Source of the DNA: Xanthobacteraceae bacterium
GTDB taxonomy: Bacteria > Pseudomonadota > Alphaproteobacteria > Rhizobiales > Xanthobacteraceae
Length of the DNA: 64,000 nucleotides
Assembly (NCBI GenBank): GCA_019746355.1
Contig: JAIESC010000013.1
Location: 178,315 to 242,314, forward strand
Direction: 5' to 3'
A program made the translations under genes and the position numbers. Under the pieces are notes generated by a model, which did no database searches, was not told where the DNA came from, and was given only the letters and a program-made list of their open reading frames with translations. The number at the start of each line of letters is the position of its first letter. Positions within the stretch are counted from its first letter, which is position 1. Below, one piece after another: positions 1-8,033 of the stretch.

Positions 1-1
1 G

Positions 2-790
2 ACCGGCCATCAATACGTCAAGGCGATGATCGCCGACGGCAGCGCCCGCGAGTGGACCGCCGGGCGGCAGCTCATCGATCTCATCACTTACTTCCCGATC
101 GCGATCACCGCCGAGCAGCTGCGCGCCGTCACCCGGCCGCTCGCGCCGCGCGCTTATTCGATCGCGTCGTCGCGGCGCGAGTTCAGCGACGAGGCGCATC
201 TGCTCGTCTCGGCCGTGCGCTACGACAGCCACGGCCGCGCCCGCAAGGGTGTCGCCTCCAACTACGTCGTCGAGCGGCGGAAGCGCGGCGACCGCGTCCG
301 CGTCAAGCTTCGCCGCAACCGGCATTTTGCGCTTCCCGCACCCGATCGCGACATCATCATGGTCGGGCCCGGCACCGGCATCGCGCCGTTCCGCGCCTTT
401 GTGCAGGAGCGCCGCGCGACGGAAGCCAAGGGCCGCAACTGGCTGTTCTTCGGCGACCGTCGGTTCACCCACGACTTCCTTTATCAGCTCGAATGGCAGG
501 AGGCCTTGAAGGATGGTTCACTGACCCGCATGGACGTCGCGTTCTCGCGCGACCAGCCGCAGAAGATCTACGTCCAGGACCGTCTTTGGGAACGCCGTCG
601 CGACCTCGTCGAATGGCTCGACGGCGGCGCGAGCTTCTATGTCTGCGGCGATGCCAAGGCGATGGCCAAGGACGTGCGCGCTGCGCTCGTTCGCGCCTAC
701 GCCGACGTGAAGTCGCTGACACCCGAGGCCGCCGAGCAGGCCGTTGCGCAGCTCGAGCGTGACAAGCGCTACTTGCAGGACACCTATTAG
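2..790 (+). CDS. cysJ: NADPH-sulfite reductase flavoprotein (alpha) subunit, C-terminal part
   Basis: The window opens inside this gene, so only about the last 262 residues are visible. They form a ferredoxin-NADP reductase-type FAD/NADPH module. RAYSIASS is the FAD-binding RxYS motif, GPGTGIAPFRAF the NADPH pyrophosphate loop, YVCGDAKAMAKDV a second NADPH contact, and the end KRYLQDTY has the terminal aromatic residue that stacks on the flavin in this family. The subunit passes electrons from NADPH through FAD (and FMN, in the unseen N-terminal part) to the haemoprotein encoded next. The gene order cysJ-cysI-cysG supports assimilatory sulfite reduction over cytochrome P450 reductase or nitric oxide synthase relatives. 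The flavodoxin half lies outside the window, so it is not shown that this protein carries one. Confidence 0.85.
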   Translation, partial: TGHQYVKAMIADGSAREWTAGRQLIDLITYFPIAITAEQLRAVTRPLAPRAYSIASSRREFSDEAHLLVSAVRYDSHGRARKGVASNYVVERRKRGDRVRVKLRRNRHFALPAPDRDIIMVGPGTGIAPFRAFVQERRATEAKGRNWLFFGDRRFTHDFLYQLEWQEALKDGSLTRMDVAFSRDQPQKIYVQDRLWERRRDLVEWLDGGASFYVCGDAKAMAKDVRAALVRAYADVKSLTPEAAEQAVAQLERDKRYLQDTY

Positions 791-863
791 AGCATGTTTC
801 GACGGCAGGATTATCGCATATCGCGCGACTCGGGCGGTGAGCTCCATCCCCCTGAAAGGTGCA

Positions 864-891
864 GGGTCGGGGTAAGGGTCGGGGTGGGGGG
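864..891 (+). other. G-run tract upstream of cysI (possible G-quadruplex)
   Basis: Five runs of three to six guanines are separated by one to three bases, in the 136-base gap between cysJ and cysI. Such a pattern can fold into a G-quadruplex in the non-template strand and the mRNA leader. It ends 35 bases before the cysI start codon. No promoter is evident in the gap. Confidence 0.4.
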
Positions 892-926
892 CCGTTTGCA
901 CACGAGCCAGACCAGGACACCTACCC

Positions 927-2645
927 ATGGCTGACGAACCCTCCCGCAACGAGCGAATCAAAGAGGCGAGCGAATACCTGCGCGGCACGCTCTCCGAGGG
1001 CCTGCGCGAGGAGATCACCGGTGCGATCTCCGAGGACGATCAGCAGCTCGTCAAATTCCACGGCATGTATCTCCAGGACGACCGCGATCTGCGCGCCGAG
1101 CGCGGCCGCAAGAAAATGGAGAAGGCGTTCTCGTTCATGCTGCGGGTGCGGATCTCCGGCGGCGTTCTCACGCCGGAGCAGTGGCTGACGCTGGACCGCG
1201 TCGCGGGCGACTACGGCAACGCCACGATGCGGATCACCACGCGCCAGACCATCCAGCTGCACGGCGTCATCAAGTCCAACCTGAAATCGACGCTGAAGGC
1301 GATCGACACCGCGCTGCTCAACACCATCGCCGCCTGCGGCGACGTCAACCGCAACGTGATGTGCAACCCCAATCCGTTGCAGTCGCGGGCTCATGCGGGC
1401 GCCCTGGAGCTGGCGCGGGCGATCTCCGGCCATCTGACGCCGCGCACCGGCGCGTACCGCGAGATCTGGCTCGACGGCGAGCGCATCGCCGGCGGCGACG
1501 AGGACGAGGCGGTCGAGCCTATTTATGGAAAGACCTACCTGCCGCGAAAGTTCAAGATCGCGGTCGCGGTGCCGCCGTCGAACGACGTCGACGTGTTCGC
1601 GAACGATCTGAGCTTCATCGCCATTGTCGATGACGCCGGCAACATTTCCGGCTGGAACGTCACGGTCGGCGGCGGCATGGGCATGACGCACGGCGAGCCG
1701 GACACCTATCCGCGCACCGCCGACGTGCTGGGCTTTTGCACCACCGACAAGGCGGTTGCGGTCGCCGAAGCCGTGGTCACGGTGCAGCGCGACTGGGGCA
1801 ACCGCTCGAACCGCAAGCATGCGCGGCTCAAATACACCATCGAGGACCGCGGGCTCGATGCGTTCCGCGCCGAGGTCGAGAGGCGGGCCGGCGTGAAGCT
1901 CGATCGCGCCAAGCCTTATGAGTTCACCTCGACTGGCGACCGCTACGGCTGGACGGAAGGCGAGGATGGCCGCGGGCATCTCACGCTATTCGTCGAGAAC
2001 GGCCGCGTGCGCGATGCAGGTCCTGGCCAACTGCAACTTTCGGCGCTGCGGAAGATCGCCGAATTGAACGTCGGTGATATCCGGCTGACCGCGAACCAGA
2101 ACGTCATCGTCGCCAATGTGCCGGCTGAACGGCGCGACGAGATCAACGCCATCGTGGCCGATGCAGGCCTGCTCGAGCCGAAGTCGGGCCTGCGCCGCAA
2201 CTCGATGGCCTGCGTCGCGCTGCCGAGCTGCGGGCTCGCGCTCGCCGAGAGCGAGCGTTACCTGCCGGCGCTGATCGACGCGCTCGACGCGCGGCTTGCC
2301 GTGCACGGCCTCGAAAACGACGACATCGTCATCCGCATGACCGGCTGCCCGAACGGCTGCGCGCGGCCCTACCTCGCCGAGATCGGCTTGGTCGGCAAGG
2401 GGCCGGGCCGCTACAACCTCTATCTCGGCGCGGCGTTCGACGGCTCGCGGTTGTCCAAGCTCTACGCCGAGAACCTCGACCACGAGGGCATCGTCGCCGC
2501 GCTCGATCCGGTGCTCGCGGCCTACGCCGCGCGCCGTCAGCCGGGCGAACGGTTCGGCGAGTTCACCATCCGCGCCGGCTTCGTCGCCCGCACCGGCAAC
2601 GGCCGGGACTTCCACGCCAACGTCGCCAAGCCGCGCGCCGCATGA
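927..2645 (+). CDS. cysI: Sulfite reductase haemoprotein beta subunit
   Basis: The 572-residue protein reduces sulfite to sulfide with six electrons using a sirohaem coupled to a [4Fe-4S] cluster. The four cluster ligands are visible as Cys429-x5-Cys435 (CVALPSCG) and Cys474-x3-Cys478 (GCPNGCARPY), the arrangement of nitrite/sulfite reductases. The N-terminal half carries the substrate and sirohaem arginine/lysine region around TTRQTIQLHGV. Length matches assimilatory CysI (about 570). The ATG at 927 was chosen because it lies a few bases after AGGACA and gives the family's usual N-terminus. Its stop overlaps the next start as ATGA, so cysI and the sirohaem-synthesis gene are translationally coupled. 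This makes sense because the enzyme needs sirohaem. Confidence 0.95.
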   Translation: MADEPSRNERIKEASEYLRGTLSEGLREEITGAISEDDQQLVKFHGMYLQDDRDLRAERGRKKMEKAFSFMLRVRISGGVLTPEQWLTLDRVAGDYGNATMRITTRQTIQLHGVIKSNLKSTLKAIDTALLNTIAACGDVNRNVMCNPNPLQSRAHAGALELARAISGHLTPRTGAYREIWLDGERIAGGDEDEAVEPIYGKTYLPRKFKIAVAVPPSNDVDVFANDLSFIAIVDDAGNISGWNVTVGGGMGMTHGEPDTYPRTADVLGFCTTDKAVAVAEAVVTVQRDWGNRSNRKHARLKYTIEDRGLDAFRAEVERRAGVKLDRAKPYEFTSTGDRYGWTEGEDGRGHLTLFVENGRVRDAGPGQLQLSALRKIAELNVGDIRLTANQNVIVANVPAERRDEINAIVADAGLLEPKSGLRRNSMACVALPSCGLALAESERYLPALIDALDARLAVHGLENDDIVIRMTGCPNGCARPYLAEIGLVGKGPGRYNLYLGAAFDGSRLSKLYAENLDHEGIVAALDPVLAAYAARRQPGERFGEFTIRAGFVARTGNGRDFHANVAKPRAA

Positions 2646-3673
2646 ACGCGATCAGCCACCCGCTGAAAATCGAAACGCGGCCGCCACGCATGGCAGCGCT
2701 GGCGCGCCTGCCGGTGTTCTTCGTCCTGACCGACAAGCGCGTGGTGGTCGCGGGCGGCTCGGCGGCCGCGGCCTGGAAGGCCGAATTGCTTTCGGCCGCG
2801 GGCGCGCAGGTCGACGTTTATGCGGCCGCTCCCGGCGAAGAGCTGCTCGCGCTCGCCTGCGATCCGCCGGGCGGCGCGATCCGTATTGTCCGCCGCAACT
2901 GGGTCGCGGACGACTTTGCCGATGCCGCGCTCGCTGTCGGCGCATGCGATGATGATGCTTCGGCCGCAGGTTTCGCTGCTGCTGCCCGAAACGCAGGCGT
3001 GCCGGTCAACGTGATCGACAAGCCCGGGTTCTGCGACTTTTCCTTCGGCTCGATCGTCAACCGTTCGCCGCTCGTGGTCGGCATCTCGACCGATGGCGCG
3101 GCACCGGTGTTCGCGCAGGCGATCCGCGCCAAGATCGAGGCTCTGCTGCCGCAGGGCTTTTCGCGCTGGGTCGCCGCCGCGGTGCAGTGGCGGCCCGCGG
3201 TGAAGTCGTCGGGGCTCACGTTCGCCGGCCGCCGCAAGTTCTGGCAGTTGTTCACCGCGCGCGCGGTTGCCGATCCGCATCGCGCGCCAACTGAGGCCGA
3301 TGTCGGTGCGCTTGTTGTGGAAGCAAAGCGCCTTGGCGAAGCCGTCGACAACGGCTCGGTGACGCTCGTCGGCGCGGGGCCCGGCGATCCGGAGCTGCTG
3401 ACGCTGCGCGCGGTGCGCGCGCTGCAATCCGCCGACGATATCCTGTTCGACCAGCAGGTCTCGTCCGTCGTGCTCGATTTTGCCCGGCGCGAGGCTCGGA
3501 AGACCGCGGTCGCGGGCACCGACACCCACGCACTGATGATCGATCTTGCCAAGGCTGGCCGTCGCGTGGTCCGGCTGAAGGCCGGCATTCTGATCTCGGC
3601 CAACGCAAGCAGCGACATCGCGGCCTGCCGCGCCGCGGGAATTGCCGTGGAGAGCGTCGGTTTAAGCGGCTAA
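2642..3673 (+). CDS. cysG: CysG-like sirohaem synthase with intact dehydrogenase/chelatase part and shortened methyltransferase part
   Basis: The 343-residue protein starts with a precorrin-2 dehydrogenase/sirohydrochlorin ferrochelatase domain (about 1-220). It has the nucleotide-binding strand VVVAGGSAAAA and the catalytic-aspartate segment VNVIDKPGFCDF. From about 238 it begins a uroporphyrinogen-III methyltransferase domain (SVTLVGAGPGDPELLT, the SAM-binding start), but this stops after roughly 105 residues where a full domain has about 240. The usual GDPFIFGRGGEE loop is replaced by AGILISANASSD, and the second half is absent. Codon usage stays normal to the stop, so this looks like an inherited truncation and not a fresh frameshift. 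The methyltransferase step is probably supplied by a separate gene elsewhere. It overlaps the cysI stop by four bases. Confidence 0.85.
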   Translation: MNAISHPLKIETRPPRMAALARLPVFFVLTDKRVVVAGGSAAAAWKAELLSAAGAQVDVYAAAPGEELLALACDPPGGAIRIVRRNWVADDFADAALAVGACDDDASAAGFAAAARNAGVPVNVIDKPGFCDFSFGSIVNRSPLVVGISTDGAAPVFAQAIRAKIEALLPQGFSRWVAAAVQWRPAVKSSGLTFAGRRKFWQLFTARAVADPHRAPTEADVGALVVEAKRLGEAVDNGSVTLVGAGPGDPELLTLRAVRALQSADDILFDQQVSSVVLDFARREARKTAVAGTDTHALMIDLAKAGRRVVRLKAGILISANASSDIAACRAAGIAVESVGLSG

Positions 3674-3702
3674 GCTCGTCCTGCTTTCGCCGGGAGGCAG
3701 GA

Positions 3703-4674
3703 ATGGGCGCGCGCCGGATTTTTGTCGCCGCTTTGCTGACGTTCGCATTCGGGCTCGGCCATGCCGCAGCGCAGACCTATCCGGGTCAGACCATCAAGAT
3801 CGTCGTGCCGTTCTCCGCCGGCGGTCCGGTGGACTCGCTTGCACGCACCATGGTGCCGCACCTGCAGGAGCGGCTCGGCCAGAGCGTCGTCATCGAGAAC
3901 CGCACCGGCGGCGGCACCAGCATCGGCGCCAAGGCCGTGGCGGCCGCAGCGCCCGACGGTTACACGCTGCTCTTCGTCGGTCCGAATCTCGCCTATTATC
4001 CGGTGCTGTTTCCCGACCTCGACTTCGATCCGGTGAAGAGCCTTGCGCCGGCCGCGACCATCGTCACCTGGTCGCATGTGATCGCGGTGGCGCCGCAGGT
4101 CCCAGCCAACACCATTCCGGAGCTCGTCGCCTATGCCAAGGCCCATCCCGCCAAGCTCGCGTTCGGCTTCGGCTTGGCCACCATGCCGCATATCATCGGC
4201 GAAACCTTCCGGCAGGCGGCGGGCATCGAGCTCACCAACGTGCCGTATCGCGGCGGCGAGCAGGCGCGAGCCGATCTTCTCGGCGGCCGCGTCCACATCA
4301 ACATCGCGCCGGTGCCGCAGCTCCTCTCGCTGATCCAGGACGGCAAGATCCGGCCGCTGGGCTATACCGGGGCGAAGCGCAGTCCCGACCTGCCGGACGT
4401 TCCGACCATGATCGAAAGCGGCCTGCCGCAGGTCGGCTTCCATCCCGACGTCTGGATGGGCATCTTCGCGCCGGCCGGCACGCCGCCCGCGATCGTCGAC
4501 CGGCTCAACCGGGATATCAACGCGGTGCTCAGGTCCGCCGAAATGGCGCCTGCGCTGAAGCGCTTCGGCTACGAGGCGAAGATTTCTACGCCTGCCGAAT
4601 TCACAACATTCTTCGCGGCCGAGATGCAGAAATGGCCGCTGGTCCTGCGGGCCACGGGCATCAAGCCGCAGTGA
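3703..4674 (+). CDS. Bug/TctC-family periplasmic solute receptor
   Basis: This 323-residue exported protein has a signal peptide (residues 1-23, hydrophobic FVAALLTFAFGLGHAAA, cleavage likely after AAAQ). It then has the Bug signature: a YPGQTIKIVVPFSAGGPVD start, an 'RTGGGTSIGAKAVA' ligand loop, 'GYTLLFVG', and 'VPYRGGEQARADLLGGRV'. Bug proteins bind carboxylates or amides in the periplasm and usually feed a TctAB membrane pair. No tctA or tctB is present in this window, so the partner is unknown. A GGGAGG-like ribosome site precedes the ATG. It lies 29 bases after the cysG-like gene and may be read from the same transcript. The ligand cannot be told from sequence. Confidence 0.9.
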   Translation: MGARRIFVAALLTFAFGLGHAAAQTYPGQTIKIVVPFSAGGPVDSLARTMVPHLQERLGQSVVIENRTGGGTSIGAKAVAAAAPDGYTLLFVGPNLAYYPVLFPDLDFDPVKSLAPAATIVTWSHVIAVAPQVPANTIPELVAYAKAHPAKLAFGFGLATMPHIIGETFRQAAGIELTNVPYRGGEQARADLLGGRVHINIAPVPQLLSLIQDGKIRPLGYTGAKRSPDLPDVPTMIESGLPQVGFHPDVWMGIFAPAGTPPAIVDRLNRDINAVLRSAEMAPALKRFGYEAKISTPAEFTTFFAAEMQKWPLVLRATGIKPQ

Positions 4675-4741
4675 CATGGCGCAAGCGCGCGGCCTCAAGT
4701 AGTCTGCCGCCTCGCTGCATCGTTCGAAACTCAAACTCCGG

Positions 4742-5470
4742 GTGACTTCCTTGGCCGATACTCCTCCTGCTTCCGGCGGTCCGGTCGATCGGGCCGTGAT
4801 CGACGACCTCGTGGCGGCAAGCCGCATTCTCGCGCATTACGGCGTGCTCGACGCCTGGGGCCATGTCAGCATCCGCCATCCCAGGAATCCGGAGCGCTAT
4901 CTGTTGTCGCGCGCCCGTGCACCGGCGCTGGTGTCGGCGGAGGACATCACCGAGTTTGACCTCGAATCCAACCAAGTGGATCCAAGCAAGCGCGCGTTTT
5001 TGGAGCGCTTCATCCACGGCCAGGCCTATCGCGCCCGGCCGGACGTCAACGCCGTGGTGCACAGCCATTCGCCGACCATGATCCCGTTCAGCGTCACCGG
5101 CGAGCCGCTGCGGGGCATCTCGCACATCGCCTCGTTTCTCTGCGAGGAGGTTCCGTTGTGGGAAATCCGCGACTGCGGCATGACACAGGGCCTGCTGGTC
5201 ACCAACAACACGCAAGGCGCCTCGCTGGCGAAGACGCTCGGCAAGGGCCCGGTTGCGCTGATGCGCGGACACGGCAACGTGGTGGTCGCGCCGGATATCA
5301 GGCGGGCCGTGCACCGCGCGCTCTACACCGAGGTCAATGCCCAGCAATTGGCCACTGCGCTGTCGTTCAAGCGCCCGATCAAATACATCGCGCCGGACGA
5401 GATGCAGGATCCGAAGCGCCTCGATGATTCCTGGGAGGTGTGGAAGGCGGAAGCCTTGAACGAGGCGTAG
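4742..5470 (+). CDS. Class II aldolase/adducin family protein
   Basis: The 242-residue protein has the zinc-dependent class II aldolase fold. Visible metal and active-site segments are VVHSHSPTMIPF (His-x-His pair) and MRGHGNVV (third histidine), with YGVLDAWGHVSIR near the N-terminus. Relatives include fuculose-phosphate aldolase, ribulose-phosphate epimerase and decarboxylating family members, and sequence alone does not decide the substrate. Translation probably starts at GTG 4742 (MTSLADTPPAS), with a TTG at 4751 possible. It sits between a Bug receptor and allophanate hydrolase, all rightward, so it may belong to the same catabolic unit. Confidence 0.85.
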   Translation: MTSLADTPPASGGPVDRAVIDDLVAASRILAHYGVLDAWGHVSIRHPRNPERYLLSRARAPALVSAEDITEFDLESNQVDPSKRAFLERFIHGQAYRARPDVNAVVHSHSPTMIPFSVTGEPLRGISHIASFLCEEVPLWEIRDCGMTQGLLVTNNTQGASLAKTLGKGPVALMRGHGNVVVAPDIRRAVHRALYTEVNAQQLATALSFKRPIKYIAPDEMQDPKRLDDSWEVWKAEALNEA

Positions 5471-5515
5471 GCAATTCCGGGCTGCGGGTTTCCCCGACAG
5501 CGCATTTGTGTTTGA

Positions 5516-7366
5516 ATGCGCGCGCCGGCTCCACGCCATTTTCGCCTTCTGGTATCTAAGTTGACCGAAACGGTTTCCGAAATCCTCCGTGCGCACCGTT
5601 CCGGGACGGCGCGCCCAACGGAGACCGTGGCACGGACGTTCGAACGCATTCGCGCCCACAACGATCCTGCGCTGTTCATCAGCCTGCGGGACGAGAACGA
5701 CGCCCTCGCCGAGGCCAAGGCGCTGGAAGCGGGCGGCGCACTGGACCGCCCGCTGTTCGGCGTGCCGGTCGCGGTGAAGGACAACATCGACGCCGAAGGG
5801 TTTGTCACCACCGCGGCGTGTCCGGCGTTCTCCTATAAGCCCACGCGGGACTCGACCGCCGTCGCAAAACTCCGCCAAGCCGGCGCGATCGTCATCGGCA
5901 AGACCAATCTCGATCAATTCGCGACCGGGCTGGTCGGCGTGCGTTCGCCCTATGGCGTGCCGCGCAATGCGGTCAATCCGGAGTTGGTCCCAGGCGGGTC
6001 GAGCTCGGGATCGGCGGTGGCCGTGGCCGCGGGCCTTGTGCCGCTTTCGCTCGGCACCGACACCGCGGGCTCGGGCCGCGTGCCCGCGGGCCTCAACAAT
6101 ATCGTCGGGCTGAAGCCGAGCCTTGGCCTGATTTCAACGGCAGGCGTCGTGCCGGCCTGCCGCTCGCTCGATTGTGTCTCGGTGTTTGCGCTGACCACCG
6201 ATGACGCCTGGGCAGCGCTCGCCGTGATGGCGGGTCCCGACGCGGCCGATCCTTATTCGCGGGCGCGGCCGCTGAAGCCCGCCGGCGCCTTCGCCAAGGG
6301 CATGCGGCTCGGCGTGCCGATCGCCGGCCAGCGCGTGTTCTTTGGCGACCGTGCATCGGCCGCGGCCTACGAGCAGGCAATCACGCGCGCGGCCGCGCTC
6401 GGCCTTGAGATCGTCGAGGTCGACATCGAGCCGTTCTACGAGACCGCGAGGCTGCTCTACGAGGGACCGTGGGTCGCCGAGCGCTACATCGCCATCAAAT
6501 CGCTGCTCGCATCGTCGCCGGAATCGATCCATCCGGTGACCCGGGAGATTATCGTACAGGGCGCGCGGCCGAGCGCGGTCGATGCGTTCGCGGCGTTCTA
6601 CAAGATCGAGGAATTGCGCCGGGTGCGCGACGTGACGTTCCGTTCCGTCGATGCGCTGCTGCTGCCGACCGCGCCCACCGCCTATACCGTCAAGCAGGTG
6701 CTGGCCGACCCGATCCAACTCAACAGCCGGCTCGGCACCTACACCAACTTCGTCAACCTGCTCGACCTCTGCGGCCTTGCCGTGCCGGCCGCGATGCGCG
6801 ACGACGGCATTCCGTTCGGCGTGACACTGCTCGCCCCGGGCGGGCACGACGGCTTGCTCGCCTCGATCGGCCGCGCCTTTCACGCCGACACCGGCCTGCC
6901 GATGGGCGCGCTGGGGCGGCCGCAGCCGCCGCTCGCGGTACTTTCATCGATGCCCGCGGCAGACGAGATCGCCATCGCCGTGGTCGGGGCGCACCTTTCC
7001 GGCATGCCGCTCAATGGCGAGCTGAAGACGCTCGGCGCGCGGCTTCTCGAAGCGACGGCGACCGCGTCCGATTACCGGCTTTATGCGCTCGCTGCGAGCA
7101 ACCCGCCGAAGCCGGGGCTGCTTCGCGTCGGGCAAGGGCAGGGCAGCGCGATCGCGCTCGAGATCTGGGCACTGAGCGCCGAAGGCTTCGGCCAGTTTGT
7201 CGCGGCGATCCCGCCGCCGATGTCGATCGGCACGCTGCGGCTCGCCGACGGCCGCACGGTCAAAGGGTTCCTGGTCGAGGCGGACGCGGTTTCCGGCGCG
7301 GCGGATATCTCAAGCTTCGGCGGCTGGCGGAATTATCTCGCGCAGGCCAAGGCGGCAGCGGGCTAA
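5516..7366 (+). CDS. atzF: Allophanate hydrolase
   Basis: The 616-residue protein is an amidase-signature enzyme with the extra C-terminal domain of allophanate hydrolase. The Ser-cisSer-Lys triad is visible as Lys88 (VAVKDN), the GGSSSGS loop at 161-167 and Ser186 (DTAGSGRVP). The C-terminal domain (about 480-610, from 'MPLNGELKTLGARL' to 'FGGWRNYL') completes allophanate breakdown to ammonia and CO2. The first codon could be ATG 5516 or a TTG at 5561, since conserved sequence begins at LTETVSEIL. It ends tail-to-tail against the GntR regulator with a few bases of overlap. With AtzE and AtzG on the other side of that regulator it forms a biuret/carboxybiuret-type degradation set. No urea carboxylase is present in the window. 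Confidence 0.9.
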   Translation: MRAPAPRHFRLLVSKLTETVSEILRAHRSGTARPTETVARTFERIRAHNDPALFISLRDENDALAEAKALEAGGALDRPLFGVPVAVKDNIDAEGFVTTAACPAFSYKPTRDSTAVAKLRQAGAIVIGKTNLDQFATGLVGVRSPYGVPRNAVNPELVPGGSSSGSAVAVAAGLVPLSLGTDTAGSGRVPAGLNNIVGLKPSLGLISTAGVVPACRSLDCVSVFALTTDDAWAALAVMAGPDAADPYSRARPLKPAGAFAKGMRLGVPIAGQRVFFGDRASAAAYEQAITRAAALGLEIVEVDIEPFYETARLLYEGPWVAERYIAIKSLLASSPESIHPVTREIIVQGARPSAVDAFAAFYKIEELRRVRDVTFRSVDALLLPTAPTAYTVKQVLADPIQLNSRLGTYTNFVNLLDLCGLAVPAAMRDDGIPFGVTLLAPGGHDGLLASIGRAFHADTGLPMGALGRPQPPLAVLSSMPAADEIAIAVVGAHLSGMPLNGELKTLGARLLEATATASDYRLYALAASNPPKPGLLRVGQGQGSAIALEIWALSAEGFGQFVAAIPPPMSIGTLRLADGRTVKGFLVEADAVSGAADISSFGGWRNYLAQAKAAAG

Positions 7367-8025
7367 AGCGAGCTCGCGTAAACCTCGTAGGTCTCCCGCA
7401 CCGTGCCGATGTGCTCGCGCATCGCCGCTGCGGCGCGCTCGCGCTCGCCGCGCAGGATCGCCACGACCACGCGATCGTGTTCGGTATGCGATTTGGCGAG
7501 CCGTCCCAGCGTGCGGAACTGGGCGCGGCGGAACGGTTGAACGCGCGAGCGCGTCGCCACCGTCATCTCGGCGAGATAGTTGTTGTGCGCGCCCGCATAG
7601 ATCGCGCTGTGGAACGCCTCGTTGACCTCGTGAAAGCGCTGCGGATCGCTGGTCCGGATCAAGGCCCGCATCTCTTCGTGGACCAGTTCCAGCGCGCGGC
7701 GCTCTGGCGTGGTCATCCGCTCGGCGGCAAAGCCCGCGCACAGCGCCTCGAGCTCGGCCATCGCCTCGAACATGCCCTTGAGCCGCTCCTCGGAAGGCTG
7801 CGCCACCACCGCGGCACGGTGCGCGCGTGCTTCGATCAGCCCGCTCGCCGCAAGCTGGCGGATCGCCTCGCGCACCGGCGTGCGCGACACGCTGAAGCGC
7901 CGCGCCAGCTCCATCTCGTCGAGCGTTGCGCCGGGTGTGAGTGTGCCGCGGACGATCTCGTCGGCGAGGTGAAGCTTCAGGACTTCGGCGAGCGTGCGGC
8001 GGCTGTCGCGGATCGCAATGCTCAT
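7363..8025 (-). CDS. GntR-family regulator, FCD subfamily
   Basis: The 220-residue protein has an N-terminal winged helix (LAEVLKLHLADEIVRGTL, then SRTPVREAIRQLAASGLIE) and a C-terminal FCD ligand domain. The FCD metal-binding histidines are visible in NEAFHSAIYAG, KSHTEHDRVV and MREHIGTV. I start it at the ATG at 8025 (MSIAIRDSRR), because the open frame upstream only runs into the amidase gene and has no family resemblance. It lies 8 bases after the atzE stop in the same direction, so it is probably the last gene of the leftward atzG-atzE-regulator run. It likely controls this run and the ABC importer in response to a pathway acid. Confidence 0.9.
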   Translation of the reverse strand: MSIAIRDSRRTLAEVLKLHLADEIVRGTLTPGATLDEMELARRFSVSRTPVREAIRQLAASGLIEARAHRAAVVAQPSEERLKGMFEAMAELEALCAGFAAERMTTPERRALELVHEEMRALIRTSDPQRFHEVNEAFHSAIYAGAHNNYLAEMTVATRSRVQPFRRAQFRTLGRLAKSHTEHDRVVVAILRGERERAAAAMREHIGTVRETYEVYASSL

Positions 8026-8033
8026 CGTTCTGC

